A stretch of 64,000 bases of DNA from Mesodorylaimus sp. YZB2_4 (GCA_030248295.1 JASANH010001669.1:56034-120033); one strand, 5' to 3'. Counted from the first letter of the stretch, positions 19,551-33,341 are shown. Translations and numbers: made by a program. The notes: generated by a model not told the origin, from the letters alone.

Positions 19551-21593
19551 CTGAGAGATTTTTAAAGCCAAATTAGCGAATTTTAGCCGAGCTATCTTCA
19601 AAAGAATTTTTACCTCGCATCGTCAGCAGCACCAGGATAGTAGCTCGAGGGAATCCCGGACCATACGTTGGCTTCTTAGACAATATGGTGTGCCAGCACT
19701 GTTGGTGTCCGATAGCCAAGACTATCTCCTTGTTTGGCTTGTCTCTCCATTTCGAGAACCCTGATAGTAGTGGGCAGGCCGCCACGGCCTGGCATGAGAG
19801 GTCAGAGAGGGTCATTAAACCCAGGATGAACCCAACCGCGCGCTTCCAACCAGCGGATACACGAAACAGTGCAACACCGAGGCACAGGAAAGTACTCTCT
19901 TATTCCCCAAGGACAAATACAAATTCATTTTCGAGCAGTTTAGCGAATGAACCCAATAAGTAAACTGAGAGTAAAGAAGACTGGATGAAACAAAGCGTGA
20001 CCAAACTCAAGCTTACTGTTCTCCTGCATCAATATCAGCAGCGGACACGAATTGAGCAGCGGGCCAGATCAGGCTGTAGATGATGAGATAAAATCATGGA
20101 TCATCTTCAAGACACGAACCTGACCAAAAATGGGGCTTCGGCGATATTGATCACCAAAAATCAATTTTCAAAGCTAGATCGACCGCCGACACATCATTCG
20201 ACGCGGAAATAAGCGTACTTTACAATACCCGTATTGGCATCTCCAAATTCCCCATATACACTGCTTTAAACGAAAAATACCGCGAAATTTAAATTTTCAA
20301 AAAATTTGAAAACTAAAAAAACATGCTCAACTGACAGGAAGAAAAATGATTTTTATCAGGGATGAGAGGGCACCCTTAAGGCATCATCATAAAAAAAACC
20401 GCTTAATTCAGTTCACCTTTTGATAACTTATAACCGAAGAACCGCATTTTGCAAAATCAAATTTTCGACAATTTTACTTTTTTGGTAAATGAAAACTCTG
20501 ATGAATTCCGGGGAGAAATAAGAATGCACCGTGCTGTAGAGCGCAAAATGCTACAAACTGAGTTATACAGCAACAAAATTGCTTCCGAGCTTGATCAACG
20601 ATGAAGTCATACATTGTCAACGACGGGAATTTTCGGATTTCGAGATAGCACATCGGAGCCAAAGTTCGCAGGCGTTCGTGACGGCTGGAGGCAACTCTGT
20701 ACAGATCAATGACGCCTTCTATGAACTGTGTGAATTGCTTCGAGTTGACTTTGTCCCACATATCAGTAATGTATTTCTTCGCATGCTTTTGAAGAACTCC
20801 TCGGGGGCATATGAAACATGTGCCGACATCACTTCATCGGCCACTTTCCTTGCCACATTTACACTCGTTCATTTAAAACTAAGTGCTAAATTTGCAAACT
20901 CCTTCCATTTCCGAAAGCTGACTGATTTGGCTGGTATTCCAAGAGTTGTCGCTATGAAGCGGACCCCCTGTTTGCCTTGTTCACCCCTATCGGCCCACAG
21001 CGTCAACTGGGCAAGCTATATTTTTCACTTGGCCGCCTCCGGGTCGAGTGTACTAGAAACCCTGTCTTGAACAAAGCTTTTGAGGCGTATAATTTATGAA
21101 CGCACTGAACTGCTTGCCAGGAGTTCTCAGTATCCCTGATCACCTCGCTCCAATGGTCATGCTAGTTAAGCTATCGTCAGTTTGCTGGCTTGAAAAATGA
21201 AGCAATACTTCCATTTTATACGTGGTGCAGTAGTCACTATACGGATTATTTCGCAGGCCTAGTACAACAAAATTTTTAAATTTCCCGCTGTGAGCCGTGT
21301 GTGACAGTTTTTAGGCCCCGCACAAGTCTGCGTGCGTGCGGTGAAAAACGGTATTGTTTTTATTATAAAAAAAAGCTAAGTCATTAACTGGGAAAAATAC
21401 AGAATACATAAAATTCAATGTGCCTTTTGCATAAAGCTGTAACTGAAATAAAGTCAGATTTCACATTTTGCGCGGCTTATGAAATGTGCCACTTTACTTT
21501 CGAAACACTTGGCGACTGCATGTTGATTTCCTGGTCTTTTTGCATGTTTCTACGACCATATAAGCATTTATATCAAACAAGAAACAACCACAA
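19551..21593. other. Intergenic; one unplaced open frame
   Basis: No confident gene. Minus-strand 20474-20761 (95 codons) and plus-strand 20579-21070 (163 codons) overlap, so at most one is real. The minus frame, read with its upstream part, has CKCGK and CFIC-like cysteine pairs but also a stop, and could be a worn transposase. I do not recognise either. Confidence 0.35.
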
Positions 21594-24500
21594 TTACACA
21601 ACAGAATTTCCCTCAGGGGGGACAATGATAACTTTCTGCGGCGCAGGAATGGCATTTGTCATCAATTGCCCTGAGTTTATAGGTTCCACTTTTAGAATCC
21701 TATTCCTCCATCTTGTCTTGACCATGCAATAATGGACAGCATAAAAAAGCACATGCATTATGCTGACTATCGACATTCCTAAATATAAACCAATGACGTT
21801 ACCAAAATTGCAAAAGGACAAATAAATTGTTGTCGATTTGGTCTCAACGTGTCGTCGATAAACGAAATCTGTATAATAGACGTGCACTCGACTGAATATT
21901 AGAGACTCGGTATTCGATTCAACTGATTTTTTCAAATCCGCATAACTAACCATAGTTGAATATTCATAATATTGGCATTGTTTCGGACAGGTTTGCTCTG
22001 ACGAAAACGCTTCTTTGCTGTCCTCTTCGATTCGTCTCACAGCGTTATCCATCTTAAAAATACCAGCTTCTTTTAGCACTGCATGGGTCAGGTCATTTTT
22101 TCATTTTTTTGTTATGTGTTGGGGAAGGAAAGGGAAATGCACAAAATAATAAGGGGAAGGGAGGTTCACATGTACGTTAGCATCGACCGAACCACCGAAC
22201 CGGCCGAACCGAACCACCGGATTGGCGATTTTTACCGAACCGAACCGAACCGGCTTTTTTGGACCGAACCACCGAACCGAAAAACCAATTTCGAATTCCC
22301 TCTTTTATTGGAAAAAACGCGGTCATTTTGTTTGAGGTTTCGTTTCAGCTATAAATTTCGCTGTCCTTTTTTTTAATTATCTGGTCTTTTCTTCATTATC
22401 TTCAAAATTTCAGTTTGAAAAATGGTTAAAAAGGAGGGACTTCTGAATATTTTAAAAATATCGGGTGCCATAAAGGATGACACTAACATAAATGGCTAGT
22501 TTTCTGCGGAAGCAGTCGCGTTGTAGTAACTTTTACACTGACACAGGAAGGACAGAGCATTTGCTTCATCAGGCAGTGCACTCACAAATCAGTGTCCATA
22601 GTACTGAACAGTTGCCTGTACAACAAATTAAAAGTCAAGACCTTAGAAATTCGGTTACCCCGCTGGTCATGTCGGGTAAAGGTACAGTCAATGATTCCGT
22701 TCATCTTAAAATGGTTTGCCAGCAGCTGAGAAATATGGAAGAAAGGTATTTGGGAACAACTGGACATCTCAGCAAGATGGCGCGAAGGCTCAAACCCACA
22801 AAGATTCAGAGAAATGGTGCAGGGATCACTTTCCCTGATTTTATCGAAGCTAACCGTTAGCCTCTGAATAGGCCCGATTTGAATCATTAGACTATTCAGT
22901 CTGGGAAGACTTTGCTTATGCAATGAACTGGGATCGAGTGAAGTCCAAAGCAACTCAAAAAGCTGAGTTAAAGCTTGCCGTGGAACGAATTCGTTTAGAT
23001 ATTGCGAAAAAAGTTGTGACAGTTCGTACTTCGGCTATATCGCGTTTTAAAAACGAATGGTGAATATAATGGCTAGCAGAATAGGTCAAAGTGACTCAGA
23101 ATTGAATGCTGAACACAATGGTATCAAATTTACCGCGATAACTTTCAGATTAAGGCTGGTAGAAGACGAAACATTTCCGGGTCATTCTTTATGGCACTCG
23201 ATATAGAAGATGATACTTTATGTAGGATGTGCTAAGGGTGAACATAGAAAGTTCGGTTCGGTTCGGTTCGGTCCAGTTCGGTTCGGGTTCGGTGAGATTT
23301 GAGAAAAAGTTCGGTAAGGTTCGGTTCGGTGCAAAAACCGTGTTCGGTCGATCCTGGCATGTACGATGGCCAGACCTGTTCATATTCCTGCACTCGCCCA
23401 ACACCTTGAGATGCATGCCATTATTGCAGTAAATAGGGATCAGGTCTTAATCGTATGATACCATGTGATCTTAACCAAACATGCCTCGAACTCTCGAATC
23501 TTATCTTTTCCTGTATATTAAGACACACACTATCAAGTTAGGGTTTCGTTCCATGTCGCCCAGTCCATAAGATTTTAATTTTTTGCCAATTTTTGTGATA
23601 CGAGAAGGTACGAGGCGCCCAGCTGGCGCGGAAGCTTTAATGTCGTCTCTGCAAAGATCACCTCTTCTGAGGGTACAGTATCTTTGGCACGTGCGCAGCA
23701 CAAAAAGAGAGGCACCTGATCGACTAATGTAAGGACCAGCTATTTTACCAGGCACTGCAACTGATTCGCGAGTATTCTTGCCAGCACTACCTCTGAAGCA
23801 GCCAGGATCAAGTTGAGATAACCATTGCTGACTTACTTGCTTAACAAAACTGCTACCAAACTTTTCATTCGTTTTGGCGTAGTCTGAATCGAATTCCCGT
23901 TGCATGTTGGCGTACCAGCCAGCAACCACACTCATCAACGCATACACTTTGCTCGAATGACATACAGCCGTTTCGTTTGGACGATAGTGATAAAAGGGAG
24001 CGTAACATTGTATATATTTCCATACCCAGTTCTGAGCAGCGTCCGCCCTACAAGTGTATCCGTACGGATCATAGTGATAGTTTTCCATCATTTTTGGCAG
24101 ATGTTCCTTGTCGTAGCAGTTCCTTGCCAGTCGATGTTCGCTTCTGGTCACTTTGATAAAGGTCTCTGAATCGCTCGAGGCTGGTGCAGGAGAAAGATAG
24201 GCGACGATGGGAGACGGGTGCACATGAACTAGAAACCCATTGGAAGTGTCGTCCTCGGCCCATGGTGCTTGGCTCGGATAGGCTATTGCGTCAAACGATA
24301 GTCCGCTCTTGATATCTTCTGTTGTCTGATATAGCGTTGAGGCTGGACGCAGACTCGTCTCGTCAAAGCTCAGCTGAAACACATCCGAGGTGCAAGAAAG
24401 AATTGTGGTATTTGTCAATGCTATGCCTGATATTCAGTGGAAGTACGCGATGTCAATTATCGAAAACGAGATGCTAGAGTGTTCAATCGGTTGAGTCCTC

Positions 24501-25343
24501 GGTGCAGTATACGTGCCCTGCTCCCAGGGGAGGGGGGCATAAGACGTCAGACTAGGTAAACTGGTCATGAGAGGGGACGACAGTCGATCCGAAACCATCC
24601 CCACACATGAAAGTGGGCAGGTGCGTACCTACAAGCGACCTAGTGCTTACCGCGATTGCGAAACATACACCATCATCGGAGACAATCGGATGGAACACTT
24701 TTTCGCAACATTCGAATTTCATGCCGCTAAATTGACAATTTGTGATCATTTTCTCACAGCTGGCGAGCATGGTCACCATGAACGAGGAATAATCACGCAT
24801 TTGAGGATTTGCTGCATCTAACTTCTCAAAATACTTTGGCAAACGCTGATCGATTTGTCGAACTCTTGTGGTTTTCATTAAATACAAGGTAAATTGTCGC
24901 AAAAATTCATCCTCTGTGATACCAAATTTGGAAACAGTACGTTTGATATCTTCTGGTACCGTAATGTTAGTTCGGACAAATGTTTCGTTGATGGAAACTT
25001 GAGAGCATACGGTAACATTGGGTGCGGGCGCGTAAGGTAAATTGAAGATATCTTCCACTTCGTCCACATACTGATTCATGATGAAGTCATCGACTACTAA
25101 ATAAGTGTAGTAAAGCGATAGACATAAAAAAGTCAGCAGAAAAGCTTGGAAAAATACACGAATCCAGGTAATTTTCTCGTTGAATGCTTCTTTCCATCCA
25201 GCGACACTTATTTTGTCCACAAATTGTTCCCAAGCGTCCTTTACTTCCTGGCACGCTTCGTCGCCATCCTCATCATCGTTGGACATCGATCGATTGATTA
25301 GATTTGCACGCAAAGTCACACTGAAATCTTGACCAGATCCCAT
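21594..25343 (-). CDS. DEG/ENaC family sodium channel subunit, three exons
   Basis: Minus-strand exons 25343-24651, 24373-23837 and 22052-21594 join in phase to about 562 residues. Family knowledge: trimeric amiloride-type cation channel at the plasma membrane, with two membrane spans and a large cysteine-rich outer domain. Seen here: TM1 at about 61-84 (IRVFFQAFLLTFLCLSLYY); the post-TM1 segment with N-glycosylation sites (NETF, NITV); GVCFAI at the exon 1 boundary, resembling the family GxCYxF motif; and CPKQCQYYEYS before TM2. TM2 (about 493-519) has GLYLGMS with the G-x-S selectivity filter. The N-terminal His-Gly gating motif appears as Ala-Gly (48-49), an unusual change. Exon 2's donor (GTAAGT) and exon 3's acceptor (TTTTTAAG) are my choice; the intron between them holds a transposon. 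Confidence 0.87.
22177..23357. mobile_element. 8-bp-TSD element with GTTCGG-rich ends in DEG/ENaC intron 2
   Basis: The direct 8-bp repeat CATGTACG flanks it (22169-22176 and 23358-23365). The termini TTAGCATCGACCGAACC and GGTTCGGT...GGTCGATCCTGG match the ends of the element at 7997-8495. Just inside each end is an array of ACCGAAC or GTTCGGT repeats in opposite orientation (about 22185-22280 and 23250-23345), resembling subterminal transposase-binding repeats of hAT elements. It is 1181 bp long. The interior holds a mariner-type remnant rather than a hAT transposase. Confidence 0.82.
22750..23063 (+). pseudogene. Tc1/mariner-type transposase C-terminal remnant
   Basis: Reading through frame changes gives QQDGAKAQTHKDSEKWC, then FPDFIEANR and a stop in place of Trp, then RPDLNH and LDYSVWEDFAYAMNW, ending at TGA 23061-23063. 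QQDGA-(x)-PDLN-x-LDYSVW is the second half of the DDE/D core of Tc1/mariner transposases. Two frame breaks and a stop make it inactive. It sits inside an element whose 8-bp target duplication does not suit mariner, so it is probably a nested insertion or passenger. Confidence 0.72.
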
Positions 25344-26161
25344 TTTAGATCACTAGCCGACTTGGATCAGAAAAAGAGGATGTACTGAACGAACGGGCAG
25401 ACCAACCAGGTCGAGTCGGACGTGAGCAAAGGGGTCGACTGGGAACGTGTGGATTTCGTTCTTCCGTTGTCAGTGAGACGCCGCCCCGTCCCCAAAGGAT
25501 TGATTCGATAGGTTTGAGTCCATTTCGTACTAACAGAGGCCACATCTTGGGATTGGCTTAGCCTGGCACTTGTCACGACGAAGAGGAAAAATCCTACTAC
25601 AACACCCCATTGGTACTCTTATATGTGTATATAGAATCTATAAACCGTTAACCGTAATCTATGGTCACCGTTTCCACGGTTATCACAGAATGGTGCTGTT
25701 AGAGGTGGGTGTGTCCTAGCGATCTTTTAGGAGCCCGATATCATTAGCGACATATCGGGCAGCAGATAAAAATTGAGTGAAAATTTGAGCAATATCCTAA
25801 GATGCCAGGATATTTCCCATAATTTTAGATTCATGCGTACAGTAAATGTGTTCATCAAAATACTGCATGTTCCCAGAGATTTGAAACATGGTAGAGAATT
25901 TTTAGAGAACATGGCCTCTGGGCCTAGGAGGAGCTATATTCGTAAAGGAGACACAAACGGTTAAAATTCTTGGTGTGCAAAGTATCTCAAAAGTCCGGTT
26001 ACAGCTTTAATTCAGCAAAATCTCCCTCAGTCTCATATCTGAATAAAAGTTTGTGGAATGTTCAGCAATCAGTTTACTCTGTCAAAAAAATTACGGAATC
26101 GATCACTATCTTAATCAATGACTTAAAATGCCTTGGTGAACACTTGGCGACAGCACCAAGC
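25344..26161. other. 5' flank of the DEG/ENaC gene
   Basis: No gene is recognised. The channel's promoter should lie here. A palindromic AACCGTTAACCG-like stretch is near 25643. Confidence 0.35.
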
Positions 26162-26430
26162 TTATTCTACTCTCGAGTCAATGTGTCGCGGCGAGTCGCA
26201 GGTATGGACCTTTGCCCCCAACATATCCCAATCACAATAAGCCAGCGGGTTCAGATCGGGCGGGAGGATATTCGCCATTCGTCTGGCAATGAAGGCGGGA
26301 TCCATACAAATGTACTGTACTTTCTCAGCGATTTCGGCGTTTTTCTAGTCATATATGAGCGGTGTGCTGAACCGGCCTGCTCCGAATGCGCATCAAACCA
26401 TATGCACTACCTTTCCTGGTTTCATTTCAT
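26162..26430 (-). pseudogene. Mariner-type transposase remnant
   Basis: Minus-strand translation gives a DDE-core tail: EQAGSAHRSYMT (where QQDxAPAH is expected, so the catalytic Asp is lost), then in another frame ILPPDLNPLAYCDWDMLGAKV, ending at TAA 26162-26164. PDLNPL-x-Y is the family signature. It differs from the remnant at 22.8 kb, so it is a separate lineage. Confidence 0.68.
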
Positions 26431-29400
26431 GAATTTTTTGCTAATCGTAAATACTGCATTCCCGCTTGCGAACCCAGAATGTCAGAGGGGTCTGACCTGA
26501 GAGTTATGAGTGAGGGGGTAGACAGTAGCGAGAATTCATAGCTTACCATTAGCAGGATTCGAAGGATTTAAAAAACTACCCATGTTTATATCGATTTATA
26601 TATGCCTCGCCGGTTATGTTATGTTGACTAAATTTGAGTAATTCTTTTTAGACATTTCTCTTGTTTTGGTATCATGTTTTGTGTCCTATTTTGAGAAAAA
26701 TATGATGATTTGATGATTTGGAAACTCGATGCCGCTTTTTTGCACTTTCGCATTTTTGTATCATGTGTGTTGTGTTTTATGTTTCTTGTGCTCCTAGTGC
26801 GCATATGCGTTTGCACAAGAATAAAATATGATGAAGATGATATGTGGGCATCCACAAGTTATCACTCCGATTTGACCAAGCAGATTTACAGTTTTGCCTG
26901 TGCAGTTGCTGTTTCTCATGTCTGCACTGCCCATAAAAACATGAAGAGGTACCTATCTTTGAAAATATATTGTGTTACTGAGCGGGGAAGCAACAACAAA
27001 AGTATACTACTCAGGAAGTATACTCAGGAAGGATACTCAACATGCAACAAAAGTAGGCAGGCGTAAGAGAGCAAAGTATTAAAAAAGCTGGCTACTTCAG
27101 GAGCCAAAACAAAGCCAAGACCGAAGGGACAATATGACAAGATAGGAAGGGGGCTGTTTGTGATTTGTAGTCGGCCTGTAGCTCGATGTTAAAGATTCCC
27201 AACGACACAACACTAGACATCTGATAAATTTTACCTCGAAAACCACTCAAAAATTATTTTCCATGCATTTTACCTTCACTTACGCGACAGATTTGTAATT
27301 TTTCCTTTCAGATTTTGGATTGGACATGCGGGTTGAATTGTGCAATCCAAAAAGATCAGGCCGACCCGGTAGTGAACTATTAATCCCATTCATCACGCGT
27401 GCATTCGTCATTCATCTGACCACACTGTGTAATTATATTGATCGAAGTTTCCGATATGTTTACGGACTTGTATTAATCCTATGAGCGCACACCAGCATGC
27501 AATATATTTGTTGATTCCCAGTCTATGAATGTGAGAAACCGTTTGGGATAAAAACTTCTTGATGTCTAATTCGACAGGATGCATGTGATGCGTTGATATT
27601 AAGGGTACCCAGGACTCTATCGATGAAATTCTAAATGTGTACAGCCTAGACCTTTGTTTCCGATAGCTAAATGAAGCTTTTCTCGTGCCGCGCTATCTTC
27701 TATACTCATGTCTGTTATGTGAGGGCAACCTCAACTCGCCTCTCCGTTCACATCCTGCCACTGAACTAACGTTAATTCTCTCCATCTGAGTGCGGCAGGC
27801 ATGGCGGTCAAGTCATTCCTCATTCGCAGGACCATTTATGCCTGATAAGACAGCTATTATGCAAACAAAAGGTGATAAAAAGAACTAATAAAAAGAACAC
27901 TCTTTCATGCTGCCCTGGAGGGTTTTGCCCATTTTCTCCTTAGTGACTGAACGAGAAGGCCTAGAAGGACAAATGGAAATGGCTAATGGCTTCTCTGGTT
28001 AAAAGAAAAAGCGGTAATGATAGCATGGAGACGATCTCGTTTTGATTACCCGCCGTATATTCTGACTTGGCGATCAGTTCCGGTGCATGAGACAGCGAGA
28101 GTGGGGTTCGAGTAGGAACGGTTGGTTCGCCACTCGACATCTTTCCATGAGCGCCCACACATTCCAATGGCTGGCAACACTTGGCCATACCGTAGGTGGC
28201 CACGTGTCAACATGGGATGGTAGTAGGAGGATAGGTTTGATTTATTTGCGCTTTCTGCTCAGCGAATTACGTCATTTCGCAAAGTTTTTAATTAATCGAT
28301 ATGCGGTCTGTGTGCCCTGAGTGGACTCCACACGGGTGTATGAATAATGGGAAGGCTTACCATATTTCTTACACCCCCATTCAATGCACAATTGGTCACC
28401 CGATGCTTATAGTACTCATTTCTGTCTGTAGCATTGAGCTCATGGCAGGGCAGTCACCAGATTCCCTATGCCACCTTCCTGCTAGGAGTTTCAAGCAGTT
28501 GCTCGAAGAACGGAAGAATTAATAGTGTAGCGGATTAATTGCTTATCCTGCCACGGGACCAACTAAGCTAACTATTGCATTTACATGTTACGCTAGCCGG
28601 ATAATGGCAGCTTGCGACTCGACGGAAAAGGACGCAAGTGAGCGAAATCAAGTATACCAAATGAGGAGACGAGTATCGACGATTTTCGTTCACGGAAACA
28701 ACATCGCTAATTACTGGCTCGCCGCATCTGCGAAGGCACAGTAGAAAGAGTTGGCGAGGAAGCGGCTCACCCAACTTGTTCCAAGGCCGTAACGCACGGG
28801 CAGACGACTTGGAGCTAGGGGAGGAAGAGGGGAGGCTATGGATATGCTAATGATAATCCGGCCATGCATGGAAGGCTCCCTAATAATTCCTTGGCGGTGC
28901 CTCCAAGGAGCACTAAATCCCAGCCAACAATTTCCACCCATTACTTCATTATTTTCTTTGAACCTTTTCCGTAGCCTGACGTGTGATGTGGCAATTGGCT
29001 GCAGGGGCAGTAGCCCCAGGAGATTAAATGTTTTGGTTTCCTCTATCCCACTCTCATGGTTGCTATTGCACAGAGAGAGGGCCAGCGCCTGGTGACGGAG
29101 TTGTCAGGTGTGGTGACCAGCCAAATAAAACGAGCAAAATACTCGTAGACCTTGGGATAGAGAGTTCATTTGCCAATGGCCGTACGGCTTGGAGTAATCT
29201 TTCGAGTTCTTATTGTCATATTACGTAGCTACTAGTCCTGTCGCGGCTAACAGTAAGTACGAGACGCGTGCTGCCCGTTTTTGGGACGCACAAGCGGCCC
29301 TTCTTCTCGCTAGACGAGCATCTCGCCAACCAATACAATACTGCCTTCTTCATGGCAAGGAGAGAAAATGATTTGCGATGCAAACCGGCAAGGACTCGTC

Positions 29401-32400
29401 GCTGATCGGCTTGTTTCACCCGAAAAGAATTAATGCCGATGACATCCAGTAAGATCATCATTCATCCCCTGCGCCAGTTTTCCCCATGATGTTCAATACG
29501 TCGCAAGTTCAAAGTGACTCGCGTTTCACCAATATCAACGGGTCCTGGCAGCTCCTAATGTTACAGATTGTTGAAGGAAGAAGTCGTAAGACGACTACGA
29601 GCGATACGGTTTCATGAACTTACAAGTTCACGAAAATAGGCTCATTGCAGGACTTATAACTTTTTTACGAGTCAGACTGATCGTGAGACTCGAGGGACTT
29701 GTAGGATTGCTCGTTTTCATCAATTTAGCCACTAGTTTCTAGTTCTTGTCGTCACTTGGCAGATAATGATTATAACAGGAAACCAGAATCTCTCTGCTCT
29801 AACTCACGAACACACCTTGCGCCCTTCACTTTCTACAAAATCAATGCGCTGCTGCCTTTTACCTTGGAACTAATTTACAAGTTCTGCCTCGATCTCCCAT
29901 GGCTCTTTCTCATACCCCTTTTCACAAGGACTGATGATTATCGTGGCGATTCGTCATACGGCTGGGACATGTTGCTTGTACTTCGTCATACTCACCGCAG
30001 GTTTCTTGGACGGCCATAGCTTCCTTGTAACCAGGCACTTCACGCTTGCATTTCTAACTTGTGCGTTTGCTTTTGTCATTTGCGGCACTTGTAACACGTT
30101 CGAGCGCCTCGATGAAACCGGGCCCTGGGTGTGACCTCAGACCTCTTATTCTTACATATACCTGGGAGTAAAAGACAAACCTAATATTCATTGAGCGGGC
30201 ACGCATGGTGTGTAGATTGTTGAACTTTGGATACTAGAATGAATATGGACCTCGTAACTGTGGTTGATGCTGACGGACAGAAAAATGATAGGTGATTAAA
30301 ATGAAACGTAGTCTTGTGCCTGCAGTTGTTTTAACGTTGCAGGCACATGGTTTTGATTTTTTTGTGCCACCAACCTTTACCATGCCGTCTATAATGGAGG
30401 GCACGGTATCTAAGCCAGCGAACCCCTTTTTATCCCCACAAGCTAACAGGGAGGAAACCATAAAAGATCGCCTCATGATGATTTGCCCCGCCACATCAGG
30501 CTTCATGAATAATTCTTTCACATCCGAAGGTCATAGATCTCGATTGAAACTAATTCACGTTAGAGGGGACTTCTGTCTTTCTTAGACCTATGCTTCATGA
30601 TTACTATCACTTTCAATGGTCTCTTTGGCTCCCTACGAGAGGCTTCTTATTCGCGTGGCCACAGCCAGGTTAGCTCGGTATTGGCATCGTCATGAATTCG
30701 CCACACCGCAAGATTCCCTACTTCTTTTCGTTCCTGAGCATTCTTTGCGCCAACGCAAGCAAGTGACATTGACAACGGGAACATTCGCTCTGTTGGAAAA
30801 ACTTGTCCAACTTTCTCGACAATCTCCTCAGGGTGTCGTTCCAGGTGGTCCCAATGCGACTGAAGGGAGAATATTTCCTCGACGTGGGCGATCTAATTAG
30901 GTTTGATTTCGCACGGGATTCTTCCCTGTAACATTTCTTTTTATAAACCAATTAGTAGATTTTGATTCCTCGTGGTTCTAACTGACCCAACCTTGTTGTT
31001 TTAATTAATGAGGATGAGGACTGAGGAGTCCATTTGAAACTCGCATCAGTGCACAACATCGTGCCAAACAAAGAGCTCGTGCACGGAGTATCGGCAGGGG
31101 ATACACCCTATCTTCTGCCGGATCTCATGATTTTCTGGCTATCCTCTAAATAGTGATGGCGCTATTTTGTAGGTACAGTAGGTACCTTCTAGGTGCCTTG
31201 GCGGTCGCTTTGTTTAGATACTGTAGATAAATGATGTCTGTTGGACTTACAAATTTGTAAGAACTTTTGTTCCGAATACTGTATTACTTGTTCAGACTTT
31301 CAGGTGCTCAACAGAACTGTCAGCCACAGCAGATATCCCAAAAGCGTCAATTGCTCAGAATCTAACAGGTAATATTTCATTTGTTACCGAGTGTATAATA
31401 TTTAGTATCAGTACGAGATCATTTCTTCGCGCCTAAACTATCTCCGGATGCGGCCAATCGATTTTTCGTACGTCACAGTATCATCATACCCGTCCTGGTC
31501 CGGTCGGGCCAAGGTGGGTGTAACATGAAAAATTGACAAACATCCCATTAGCAGCATAAAGCTAATACAAGATTCATTTGTGAGATGACGCGGAGCTCAC
31601 GAAATAAATATATCTATCCTCAAGAGTATAGCAGCATTGTGCATGGTCGGCAGACGGGCCTATCCCTGTGAACGAGCTTTTGTCGCAATGCAGCATTTCA
31701 GTTATTATTACTGATAAGTAAAAGCTATTCAACTAGTGCGAGAACGAGCCTAATAGTTAATTACTCTTCGTGGGCTGTTTTGCGCGATGTAACTAATCCC
31801 AGTACGTTGGGGTCCAAAACTCAACTCCAACCGTCTGGCTTCGATCTTGATCTTCCTCCCCCTGGAAATCAATGTGAACCCTCACCCTGTCCAGTCCATC
31901 CAGTCTGTCTCCTGTTATCCCTTGTTTGATTGGCGGAAATGATTGAGTTCTGGGATTTGTCAAGTCTTTTAGCAAAACTGTTTGCTAGGCCAGCACCGAC
32001 CTACAGCTACTCGGGAAGGCCCCTCGCCGCTCTACTTCAACAAATCCTGATACCCTCCATCTAATTTTGACAGTACACTGTCCTTCCTATTCCATCTCCA
32101 TAAGCAGTAGCTCTGCCATTAGCTCAGGCGTAATCTTGAAACGTCAGATTTGTCACAGCTCTTGCATTTTAACTTTTTGTCTCGACCCTTGCCTTTGAAT
32201 TGTCTTCAGCATTAGTCATTTGTTTCAGAAGTATGATGACCTTGTCCATCCATATGGACACAGGGGTTCGAGAAGCAATAGAACCTTCCGCCTATTTGCG
32301 TGGCCATAGAGCTGTAGAACACGCCCCTCCCGAGACGTGACCACCAGGCGATAGCCGTCTTGTCGAGCTTAGTCTGACCAGGCGCAACAGAATCATTTGA

Positions 32401-33340
32401 TCGGGGCTCCTATGGGCGAGCGACAATGAGCAGTACAAGGGTTGACCCGGGTCAACGTGGCTAATGAACCCTAATGAACCCTGGTTTTTCAACAGAACTT
32501 ATTCAAATTTTGTCATTTTGCCTGATTTGTCCATATTACATTCATAATTAGTTAGCTACAGTATTTCACAAAACATGCCTGCCAGATGCGAAAAGCCTCT
32601 TTTTTTAATTTTTGATGGTCTACTCAACTTTAAAAAAGGTACTCAACTTCCAGAAAACCAGCTTTCACGGGCCTTTACTCCCACTTTAAAAGTTGCATGC
32701 CAATCAGATGCAAAAGAGGTCTGCTGCAGATTCTTTTTTACTGGCTTATCAGCTGTGCTCCGACTTTAACATCCTGCATATTGAGCGACTCCTGCCATCA
32801 TGGCTACCAAGCCTGTCACCAAGAATGGATATCCGAAGGAGTTGACCTACAGTATAAGTCAGATATCTGATTTATAGGTTTAACTCCTTGCATATCCACA
32901 CACTACACGACAGGTGCGAGGGTGAATGCCTACTTAAGCGCCTTGATTCGGGGCTCCGTATATTTTTGTGCTCTGCACATCAAATTCGAATTTTCGAACC
33001 TGCTTTAAGTTTTCAGTGCGCTGTCGCTCATCCGCGATGTCACCCACTCAAGTCGCTCTGACCTGGGTCGATATTTTGTATTGCCCGGGTTGATCCGGGT
33101 GAATGAGCTCACTAAACTTTGTGTTTGCTGCATACAGATGGGCATGCGTCGTCAGACACTGTACATAGTATTACCAGCATGGTAATGCAAAAGGCCTCTT
33201 GAGTTTTATTATAAACATCTTGCAAACTAAGAAGCCATGTACCCGCCTTTTTATTTAGAATAATCGGGTGGTCGGGATAAGTGAAAATCCTGTGATTTCC
33301 GTGTTCCATGCGTGCTAAAGTTTTCTTTTCTGATCTAGAC
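26431..33340. other. Long featureless interval
   Basis: Nearly 7 kb in which I recognise no conserved protein, tRNA or bounded transposon. Open frames up to about 120 codons (e.g. 26710-27066, 29756-30019, 30292-30585) have no domain and overlap others. A stem-loop is present at 32823-32897 (separate entry). Worn non-coding repeats or lineage-specific genes cannot be excluded. Confidence 0.45.
32823..32897. repeat. Imperfect stem-loop
   Basis: TGGATATCCGAAGGAGTT and AACTCCTTGCATATCCA are inverted copies about 40 bp apart. It may be a small fold-back repeat; function unknown. Confidence 0.5.
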
Positions 33341-33341
33341 G

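Noticed and set aside
25970-26500. 176-codon plus-strand frame
   Set aside because: The opposite strand carries the mariner transposase signature; this frame is its shadow.
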